From contig NC_089829.1 of the NCBI RefSeq assembly GCF_035046505.1, forward strand, positions 9,945,396 through 10,009,395: DNA of 64,000 nt. Reading direction: 5' to 3'. A program made the position numbers and the translations under genes. The stretch is from Tiliqua scincoides (lineage: Eukaryota > Chordata > Lepidosauria > Squamata > Scincidae). A model generated the notes under the pieces. The model did no database searches. It saw only the letters and a list, made by a program, of their open reading frames with translations, and was not told the DNA's origin. This document shows, piece by piece, positions 30,395-40,500 of the stretch; the stretch's first letter is position 1, and each line of letters opens with the position of its first letter.

Positions 30395-30764
30395 TTAAGT
30401 TGTTAGTTTCAGCCTCTCTGAAACTGGTCTCTATTCTGATGTTTGTTTACACAGTTGCAAGGCTGCCTCTCCACTGTCCCCTTACCTCTCTGTTCCCTTG
30501 CAAAGCTCACTATTCAGTATGATCCAAAAATGTCTCTGGTTGGCTTTATACTTTCAGCTGATCTATATGTAATATCCAGGCTGAGGTTGTGGAATTCTTG
30601 ATTGTTGTGCTTCAGACTGTGGTGTGTGCATCCCTTAGGTAGCAACCTGGTACATTATATGGGAGATTCAAGGCCAGCCCAGCACCTACTGATGCCTAAG
30701 ACAGCCAAGTTAAATGCTGCCCCCATACCTGGTAGCACTCAACCAGCCACCTCACCACCTCTTA

Positions 30765-30907
30765 CTCCCTGGATTTGAAAAGGAGGAGGAGGAGAATGGA
30801 GCAGAAGAGGAATTGTGGTGGAGACAAGAGTCTGGCGCTCTAGCCCACTCCCCTTCTCTCTTCCACACTTCCTGTCTTCCTTTTCAAATCCAGGGAGTAG
30901 GAGGGAG
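30765..30907. repeat. Foldback palindrome (best copy of a dispersed family)
   Basis: Outer arms are a perfect 20-bp inverted repeat: CTCCCTGGATTTGAAAAGGA at 30765-30784 and its reverse complement at 30888-30907. The spacer (about 103 bp) is purine-rich, then pyrimidine-rich. Related copies: about 2440-2575, 25690-25800, 36555-36745, 40425-40515, 42335-42500, 42695-42800, 49455-49615, 52775-52870, 55280-55560. Confidence 0.8.
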
Positions 30908-32855
30908 AGAAGTAGTGAAGGTAGGCAAATAGTGTAGGTGACTCCTCTGCCCCTCTCCTGAAGTGCTATGCTCAAGGTTGTGAATATGACACCCCGCACT
31001 TTGGTCTGAAGCAGTGCAATTCAGGATTTGACTATTTCTCATGTATAGAAGTGCTCTTGGCAATATACTGTCCAGTACCCTCTGAATAGTGCAATGGGGG
31101 ATGGTTTATGTATACAGTGTGGTTGTACATATAACACACAGCTCTCAGTTGCTCTGCAGTTGGTTAAGTTGTACCAGCCATCTCTGCAGACCTGGTTTGT
31201 GTCCTTGGCCTTTTCAGATGTGACTTGCTTGGAGCTCCCTTTGATTGGAAGCCAGCTGTGATATGCTGGTCAGTGGGTGATCCTCACTTTACAGAGCAGG
31301 GTGGTCAGTTCCTGTGCAAGACATCTGTGCTGTGGCCATTTTGTTACTAGATCCTTTGGGGTCACTTTTTGACCAAGTGCTCCAGAGCAGCTGTCTGTGA
31401 CAGCATCAAGCCTCTGCATGTGTGAGTCAGGCAGACCCCATTAGAACTGTCCCAAATTTAAAGCAAGGGGTCTTGAATGAAGCTGAGCCTCAGGGAAGCA
31501 TTTTGAAGCATGGTGGTATGGTGCAAGCAATACCCAGCCATTTGGGTCCATAAGGATCCCCTTGAATGCAATAAGAGAAGGCCCAGATAAGGGAGCGATG
31601 ACTGAGCCAGCTCAGCACACCGGAGCAGAGCAAAGCTGGCCCTGTTGTTGCCTTGTAGCCTTTGGGCAAATGGACTCGTGTGCCTCAGCAAAGTGGTTTG
31701 AAAGCAGGTAGACTGTGCTCACAGAGCCATTGGCACTCCTTAATTATGTGGTTTTGGGGATAAATGGCACTGCCATAATGATGAGATACTGCCAGGTTCT
31801 AGTCATATTGAAAGTTTCAGCTGTCCTTGGTTGTAAAAGGGACACAATACGCTTCGTGTCACCCTCCAGCTAGGGGAACCTTCAGGACTGGAGGGAAGCA
31901 TTCAGGCAGAGGCTTGAAAAACCAGTGTGGAAAATGCACTTGCATATCTTGCGAAGGTTCAGTCCTGAAGCTAGAGTGCAATTCTGTGACCAGGCTGGGG
32001 TCTTTCTGCCATTCCTGTCTGGGGTGCTGAATACAGAGGGCCAGAATGTCCTGGGAACAGCAGCTGGGGCATCCAAGATGGAGGGTGGTCTCTGGTGGCA
32101 CTGCTCCTCGTGGAGGGGCGGGGTTGGTGCGTCATCTCACTTTTGCCACACAGCTTTTGTTGTGGAAGAAGCAGGTGCTTCGTCTCATAGGTATCCCTAA
32201 AGTAGAAGAAAATGGGTATTGAAGAATGTCCACACTAGGCCCCTGATTTAATATGTAGAGTCATCTGTGGAGTGGAAGTGAGCACTCCAGCCCTTCCGGC
32301 ATGCAAACAGGTGCCTCCGGAAGCAGTGCACACGCTGGGCCTGCTTTCCTTTTGCCAAAAGATGTGTCCTTCCTCCTCATTCAGGGGTCCGTTAATTCCC
32401 CTGATGGAGATTTCCTGTCCCGACCTTCAGCAGAAAGGGAACACACCTGCTGCCTGTGAGCCTCCTTATTTAGACTCCCAGATCCCGAAGCTCGACCTCT
32501 TTAAAGGGGTTTTTAGTGCTGTGTCTGATTCCTCACCCGTGGTTCATTTCTTCCCCTTGGACCTCCATTGTGGTGTTCCCAGCAGTCCCCTCGTGGTGGC
32601 CGTCTTGTCTTTCTGTGTTCTAGAAGACATTTGTCAGGAAGTAGCACTAATACTAATCCAACCCAGGTGGGGGATTGGGTTGAAACGGAGGCTGAATATT
32701 TTGCACTTTTGATACTTGGGGGCAGGGCGGGGGGGGGAGAATAAATAATTTATTGGGCAAATTGTCTTAACTTTTTTTTGTATTTGTGATTTTGGGTTGG
32801 ATTTTTTTGTTTGTTTTATTTTGTTTTGCTTGGACTCTTCCAGATTCGCAGTTGA

Positions 32856-32861
32856 AATAAA
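32856..32861 (+). promoter_or_regulatory. DNAJC16: Polyadenylation signal AATAAA (DNAJC16)
   Basis: AATAAA followed 15-40 bp later by a GT-rich stretch (TGTGTGATCA, then GGTGGTTTGGTGTTTTG). A second AATAAA at 32740-32745 is an alternative. Confidence 0.65.
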
Positions 32862-32882
32862 CTATTTTAATGTGTGATCAGC

Positions 32883-33470
32883 AGGTGGTTTGGTGTTTTG
32901 AAATGAGTCTCTGTTGATGTAGCATGTGGGGCTTGGTGGAACCCCCACATTGCTGCTGCTGCTGCTTTCCGATTTCCAGATACCCTCAAAGTCACATTCA
33001 GCCGCTCTCTACACAGTCATGCATTGAAAAGCCATCAACTGCCTTCCTGGATGTTTTACTCTCCTCCCCCCCCCCCCCCCCACACACACCAGCTTCACAC
33101 AACTCATAATTCATTTATGGAATTCACTGCCACAAGATACAGTGATGGTCAAGAGATGACCATCAATGGTTATTAGCCAGGGTAGCAAAATAGGCCCAGC
33201 TCCTACATGAGGCTGGCTGAGATGGTTGCCTCAGGCAGTGGAGCAGGAGACACCTACCTTCCATTTGCTCCTGCTGTATGAATGGGGAAAGCAGGAGGGT
33301 AACAGAGTAGAAGAGGCAAGCATCTGGCTTGCTTTTGTAGTGTTCATTTGCTTTATCCTTGAGCAGAACACACTAACTTAGTGTGATCTGATGCATGTCT
33401 ACACAGCAGTGAGCCCCATGAGAATGTAGGATTGCAGCCTTAGCAAGTAAAAGGAACAAGACAAGTGCCT
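32883..33470. other. Spacer between the convergent DNAJC16 and AGMAT 3' ends
   Basis: Holds a run of 16 C (33066-33081) with a short CA tail, a foldback-type half copy (33225-33300) and a hairpin MITE half (33380-33445). No gene seen. Confidence 0.55.
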
Positions 33471-33734
33471 AATGTTTAACTCTTTAATGGTCATGTTGCT
33501 ACAGTTCTTTCACAACAACTAAGATCCTGAATCAGCACCTCCATCCAGCTAGTTCCATTTGTCCAACTGGGCTTAGTAGCATTTCTCCAACACCACTGAG
33601 AAGAGTTTCAAAAGTTGTCTGCAGCATGCAAAGAGGGGAGTGGAAGCCTGCTGTTTGCAAAGAAAGGGCAACGCTTACTCCAGGGTTCAACTGGAGACAC
33701 TAGCCTCTTGCTCTGCTCCTGACACTTCCTCTTC

Positions 33735-33830
33735 TGCTCCTTCAGGAAACTGCCTTCTCTTGAGTCAGACTGCTGGTCCAACAAGCTCAATATCATCTAC
33801 TCTTACTAGCAGTGACTCTCCAGGGTTTCA
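33735..33830 (-). mobile_element. tRNA-type SINE, 3' part
   Basis: GAGTCAGACTGCTGGTCCAA, then GCAGTGACTCTCCAGGGTTT: the reversed 3' half of the SINE group whose head is seen at 19003 and 63416. Confidence 0.6.
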
Positions 33831-33911
33831 GAGAAGGGCTTTTCCTCTCTCCAATTTTCCAGATTCATGGAGTTGAAGTGGCAGAGGTGACATCTTGTGT
33901 GTTGTAGGGAG

Positions 33912-33931
33912 ACACACACACACACACACAC
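33912..33931. repeat. (CA)n microsatellite
   Basis: Ten CA units. Confidence 0.9.
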
Positions 33932-34470
33932 GCATCTGGCACACTGCTTTGGATGTTGTGTCTGGCTGACCCCATATCCATAAGTCAGAGGTTGTACATC
34001 TCTGAACACCTGATACTGGGGACAAAAACACAAGAGAGGGCTACTGCTTTCATTTGGTGGCTTCCCTAAAACCTCTGTTTAGGAAGTGGGATGCTGAACT
34101 GGATCCAACAGATCTCTAGCTATGTTCTTAACCAGTGCTCTGAATAAATTTAGACAACATAAGCAAGCTAATTGCTTTGTCTGCAAAATACGTCATTCTT
34201 GGTTGAGGACTGGGCCTTACGTACGGAGCAACTGTGTCCATGCTTGATGCTAGATTTATCTTCTGTTCCCCCCTCCCCTCTTGATATGGCCCCCGGTGGC
34301 ACTCCACTCAAACCTGCTCTGGTTTCGAAGCTCTCAGACAGCTGCTGTGGATTTTTCTCTGCAGTAATGAAAACTAGCAACTTCTGTTTCTACAAATTGA
34401 GATTTCAGATCTGTGGTGCAATGAGAGGCCTCTGCGATCGTCTGCGTGAAACAAACTTCACTAGAATGGC

Positions 34471-34544
34471 TTAGGTTGTCTTTACTCGAGGGAGAACGCA
34501 CAGCATTTCAAACAGCAGGTTTGCTCCTAGCAGAGCTGTGTTAC
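34471..34544 (-). CDS. AGMAT: AGMAT coding exon 7 (last)
   Basis: 74 bp, [20 protein letters not shown] then VKTT and TAA (34471-34473). Acceptor CCAACAG. Confidence 0.94.
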
Positions 34545-37500
34545 CTGTTGGCAAAAGGAGTGAAAACATCCTATAAACGACCAATAAACTGATGAGTGTA
34601 TTTGCCTCGCTGTTAATAGACGCATGTTTGAAAATACCAATCTCTCCAGCTTTGGTTTAAGCAGGCACCGGCAATGAGTTGGTTCGGTGCAAGACCTAGC
34701 CATTGGGAGGGTGAGAGCTGGGAGAGTGCGGAGCTTGGAAAACCTGGGTTCAGATCTCATTCAGTCATTGTCAATGTTACAGCTTGTAAAAAAAAAAAAA
34801 AGAGGGCCCAAAGTAACTTGCTCCTTGGGACTGCTTTCTAACTGTGTAAGGCTTTTCAGCCCAGAATGGATCTAGTATGGACGCTTCCTAATGTCTCATC
34901 CAGATGCTCCTCGGATTTCAGAATTACTGGCTCTTACTTCCAAATAGGAACAAATTTATTAAGAATTGTCCATTGTTTCAAGTTTGTACGGAGCTCTGAG
35001 TGTGTGTGGTTTGTTTCAGTCTCATGGCTGGTGTCTGTACAGGTAAGACACATCCACTTCTTACACAAAGATCAGGCTCGAGCTTTAAGGTACATTTTTG
35101 TGTGGTGTTTTGCCAGTGTGCAGGAGTATGTGTGCATTAATAAAGCACTGCAGAAAAAGAACCTTAATGTCTGGTTAGTAAAACACTGCAAAGAAACCAT
35201 CTTGATTAAGGGGGTGTGGGATACATCATAGCTTGAAATTCCAGAACAATAAGACTCATAGGTCTAAGCAAAGACTCCCAATCATTTGTGAAACAAGCAC
35301 CCTCTGAGTTTGCTCAACTGGTGAATAGCTACTGCATTGTCCATGTACCCACCTGAAGCATCATATATCGGAGCCACTTCAACAAGGTCACCTCCAACAA
35401 TATTAAGTCCTTGGCAGCCCCGAATGATCTCCAAAGCCTGTGAGAGAGCAAGAAAGGGCAAGTGGGAACCTCCAGCATTCTCCTACTGGCTTAAATGAGT
35501 AGAAGGAATATTTATTTTCCAGGAAATTTTTCCACCTTGGTGACTCGAATGGCCTGGAGATGATGCAAACACTGGGGAGCAAAAATGACCAATGGCGTTG
35601 CATGGGTTATCAGATCATAAGAATAGCCAATGAGATGCTTTCAAGAAGGCCCCAGAGCCTTCCCTAGCAGTGGTATTGAGGGGCATCTTGCCTCTAAATA
35701 TGAGACTCCATTTTACCAACATAGTTAATAACCGCCATGGAGACTTAACTTTGCAAATAAGCCTAGAGCTGTTACCTCCTCTTGCAGCAGTGAGTTCCAT
35801 AAGTTAGCCGCATATGGTGTGAAGCAGGTTGGGGTTTTGTTGTTTTTTTTCTGTCCTGAATCTATTACTAGTCACTTTCACTGAATGATGCTGAGGTGGA
35901 GAGGAGGAAAAGGTTTCTGGGTCTCCTCTTCCATGCCATGCATAATTCTAACAACTTCTATTGTTTCTCCATTCAGTTATCTGGATTCGAAACTACACAG
36001 CCCCCAGTGCTTGAGTCTTTTTTTTCACAGAGAAGGGGGCTGCAAACCTTTGTGCATTTTGATTGTTCTTTTCCATAGCTGGGCAATGAGCCTGGCAAGG
36101 TGGTCTCACCGTGCCACAATCCAAGGTCAATCAACTCTTACAAGCACTGTAGCAAATGCTTGGTTCCAACGTCCTACACCCATACAATTTGTTTACTTTG
36201 CATGCGTCTTACCTGAGCTGGGGTGAGGCCAGCGATCTCGGGTGTGCCAGTGCCAGGGGCGTAGGCAGGATCAATTCCGTCAATATCAAAGCTGATATAA
36301 ATAGGCTTCTCCCCCATCTGCTTTCTCACCTCTGCCATCAAAGGGACCAGGGACTTCAGCCAGCAATCTTCTGCTAGGACCACTCGGAAACCCTGTTGGA
36401 ATGGGAAACCGAAAGCCTAGGTTTTTGAACGGGGAATCCCAGGAATCCCCTGATTAGTACAGCCATCTCCCAGACCAGTCTGAGACCTCCCTGCACGCGC
36501 CAAATGGGTGTACCCTTTGTGTAGCACTTCCTAGGACAAATGGTGCTCTCCCTTACTGGCACACCAGCTGCCTCTCCCAATCCTTGGAATTGAAAAGGAA
36601 GTGGGGATTGTAAAGAAGAGGAAGTGTGGAGGAGATGAGAACTGTGGTACATCTAGTATGTACACAGTTCTCATCTCCTCTTGCCCACCCTCTTCTGTGC
36701 TTTCCCCGATGTTTCCCTCTTCCTTTTTGAAGTGGGAAGTGTAGTTCTGGAGGTCAGTGGACAGACCAGGGCATGTGCTCCCCTGAGATAACCACCTCAT
36801 TTGGCCTCAAGAATAAGCCGGCTCAGTATACATCCCCTCATTATATTTCTTTTCTTTTTAAGCTTATTTCCTCAGCTCACCTTTTGCAGTGTCTGAGCCC
36901 GAGTACGAAATACCTTGCCTTGGACATCTATTCTGCTCCCACCCTGTCCTTTAAAATCGATAAATACAATCAAAGGCTGAATATACCTTTCTCTGGTTTT
37001 ATTTTCCTTAAGAGTCTCATGCAATTTTTGTGTCTGCTTCAGTTGGAAGCAGGGACTTGTGTATTTTGGCTTTCTTTACATTTTAAAATAGCAAGATTCT
37101 AATCTTTATGGCTGTAAATAAAGGCCTAAAAGTGGTAGGCAGCACTTAATGAAATCTCAGAAGCCAGTGAGGGAGCTGAATGAGGCCTCCTGTAGGTGGG
37201 GCTCCAGTGCCCCATAGCTAAACAAAATCAGGGCAAAAGAGGCATACAAAATAAATAAGCCACTGTTCAGATTTCCACTGCTGAATTCAATGGCACCAAA
37301 ATTGGGCTGTTTGGATGCAGAATTGTAGCATTTGTGCAAAATTGGATCCTGTTTATTTATTTTTCACATTTTTATACCACCCTTCCTCCAAGGAGCTCAG
37401 GGGGTGTACATAGTCCCTCCTCTCCTTTTGGCCTCAACAATCTTGTGAGGTAGGTGAGGCTGAGAGATTCTCAGCCAAGGTAACCAACATTCTAGTCCAG

Positions 37501-40500
37501 TGATTTTCAACCTTTTTTTTAATCTCAAGGCACACTAACAAGGCACTAAAATTGACAAGGCACACCGCACTGATAGCAGGGGTTCACATCTCCCAGTGTC
37601 CCTACTAACAAATGATCCTCCCCAAAACTCCCGCGGCACACCTGCAGACCACCCATGGCACACCAGTGTGCCACAGCACAGTGGTTGAAAATGGCTGTTC
37701 TAGTCCAAGGTAACCCAGGAAATTTCATGGCTGAGTGGGGATCTAAGTACAGCTCCTGAACCACAGTACAGATTACTACAGAACCGTCTTTGTGCAGCCC
37801 TGGTGACTTGAGACACACAACAGTGAACAAATATTAATAAGGTTATTTAAGTGGTTTTACCTGGTCCCGGCAGTACTCGTAAGGGCCTAGAGAGTAGGAG
37901 GAGCCTCGGATTCCAATCTGAACGACCCGCTTGCAGTCCAGGAGCCCCTCCTCCACACAGCGCCGGAACGGGGTCCCATGATAGATTTTCTCCCCCAATG
38001 CTTGATCTCCTGTGTCCGTGTGAGCATCCACGTGCACTAGTCCCAGGGGGCCGTATCTGATTGAGAAAGAGGAGAGGCCACATGCACCAACTGTGCAATC
38101 TGTGATTAGGCTCAAAGTCCTTTAATTTCTCAAGTAACATGCCACAGAAGTGTGGTTGAGAGGGGTGGAGAGTTGAGTGCAGTGCCAGGACGTCTGTAGT
38201 TAGAAGGGGGCAGTAGGAGAGTGCTTTATTCAAAGGATCTTAACTGAAGAATCAGGCACAGCAGGAGGAAAACTGAGACATTTGTATAAGGGCATAAATG
38301 CCAGTCTGTCTATCCCCAGACACTGATGGATAGGAGAGGACGTATGGAATGGGTAGCTAAGAGGGTGGATAGAAGGACGAGACTGGATCAGAGAGGCAAG
38401 TGAGGGCTTGCTTCCTGCAATTCACAGGATGAGAACCTCCAGGAGACACAGGTTAGGGAAGAGGGACTGACTTCTGAGTAAGCATATGTACAATAATCTA
38501 CCTTTTGTATATTATAAATATACAATTTTGTAAATACTAATATTTATTTGGGATTTTTTTTGTTCCAACCTCTCAATTTTTGTACATTTTTTTCATTGCA
38601 ATCTGTTCCAAGAGTTTAGGATGAAATAGCTTTGTCTTTTAATGTCCTTTAATAGCTTTGTCTATTAATGTCTTTTAATACAGCAATGGGGGTGGGGAGG
38701 TGGGAATAGATTAGGACCAGGAAGGGGGCTGTATCGGTGGCCACAGCACACATCAATTTCCTAACCCCCTTCCCAGCCTCGATCCCCCAACCTGGGTCCA
38801 TGTGGACTTGTAGAGCATGCACATTTCTGACTAGACCTAGTGGGCTGGCAAGGGCTTACTCCAGGGTAAGGGAACAAATTTTCCCATGCCTTGAGGAGGC
38901 CTCCAGAGGCCAAAACCCCCCCACAGGATACAGTGGATGCCACGCTGGCACAGCTGTATCAGATTGGGCTGTCATGTAGCTAGAAAAGTATTGGTGGTCA
39001 GCCACCTATCACAGAAACTGTCTCAGCTGCCTGTGCTAAGCAGGGGTTGGACTAGATGACCTCAAATACCCCTCCAAATGTTCTACAATGCATACTGTGG
39101 CTTTGAAAGTGTGTTCTGGGGAACTCCGGGCTTCACTGGAAACGTATTTTGTTCCTCATCTTGAATTGAAGGAAGCATCGCTGCTGGTCTTTGAATGTGG
39201 CTTGGAGGCAGGATTAAACCCTATTCAGTGTGGTTTAATGTTAAACTTATTAACTTTGGTAACCAAGCGCCGAGCTGCCGGACCCCTAGTCCTTGGCGCA
39301 AACTGCTTGCTGTCACAGGCTTTTCCTGTCCAGACTCACTTTTCTGCAATGGCCTGCAGGATGGGGTACGTTATCGTGTGATCTCCACCTACAAGGACAG
39401 AAAGGCAAGACAATACAACAGTAAGGGAGTACACTAGTTTGTCTTTCATCCAGCAAGTAGATGGTGGTTTGAATAACGATGGCTACAATCCTAGACACAC
39501 TTTCCTGGCCCAAGGGCTACGCGGTACCTCCAGTTTCAGGGTCAGTCTGCCTCCCAACATCAATCGCAGGGGAGCAAGGGAGAGAGAGGGGTCTGCCTTT
39601 CTCTCCCGCTTGTGGCCTTCCCAGGTGGCAGTTGGCAGGCCACTGTGGGGAAACAGGATGCTGAGCTAGATGGACCCTCTTGGGCCTGATCCAGCGGGGC
39701 TCTTCTTATGTTCTTTAAGTTTCCCGGCAGTGGCTTTTCTTCCTCACCTCTAGTCAATGGCTCTTCCTCCCAAGGTCCCCTACCTTATTGCAGGGAACTC
39801 TTATGTACAGGGGAGGGTGGAAAAAGGTGGTGCCACGAGACAGCTGCAACATCACTGTCTCCTCTCCACACCCCCACCCACATTCAGCTTGGAGTTGAGC
39901 ATGTCCATACTTTTAGCCCAAGTTCCCCAAAGTCCCAGCTGTCAGGGCCACATCACTCAGCCTTGGTCTTATGGCAGGTTCAGAGCAAGTCATTGACAGA
40001 ACAGCCATTGGCAGTCCATCCTCATTACACGTACTCTGGTTCCCGCAGATTTGCTAATTGGCAGGGAACAAGACTGTGACCTACATCATGCCATCCGCCG
40101 CCTGTTCTCAGCTATCCATGGCCATTCTGAAGCTATCCACAGCCATCCTGCAGCTCTTCCTTGTGGTTATTTTGCAGTGGCCATTTTGAAGCCATGAGCA
40201 GCCATTTAAATAAAGCCCCTGCAGCCATTCTGAAGTCAACCACATCATTCTGAAGCTATCAGCTGCTGCCACTCCTGATCAGTTTAGCTACCTCTCCCCC
40301 AACCCCACTGGTCCCACAGAATCAATGATTCAGTATCTGCTGATTTGATATCTGCTGAGTTTCCCAGGAACCTAAAATGTACTCAGCTGGATGCAGCCGA
40401 TGAGCTGCAGTTTGGACACCTTCAGCCCCCCATTCTTCTTGTCCACACTCCATCCTCTGTTCCATCCCCATCTTCCTTCTCAAATCCAGGGGGGCGAGGG

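Larger units (their letters stand above)
29319..32882 (+). other. DNAJC16: DNAJC16 3' UTR (inferred)
   Basis: No other gene lies between the stop and a good polyadenylation signal about 3.5 kb on. It holds a (CT)n run (30337-30394) and a foldback palindrome (30765-30907). The rest is unique-looking, with no other ORF of note. A long 3' UTR is usual for this gene; the exact end is inferred. Confidence 0.6.
33470..34470 (-). other. AGMAT: AGMAT 3' UTR (inferred)
   Basis: From the stop codon to a possible ATTAAA polyadenylation signal read on the minus strand at 33483-33488. It contains a (CA)n run (33912-33931) and a worn SINE 3' part (33735-33830). No canonical AATAAA was seen nearer. Confidence 0.45.
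36393..37860. other. AGMAT intron 4
   Basis: Contains a foldback palindrome (36555-36745) and a SINE split by a hAT MITE (37345-37790). 36800-37340 is not recognised. Confidence 0.6.

Noticed and set aside
34172-34474. Plus-strand 100-codon frame over the AGMAT 3' end
   Set aside because: It is antisense to the AGMAT 3' UTR and last exon, with no signature of its own.
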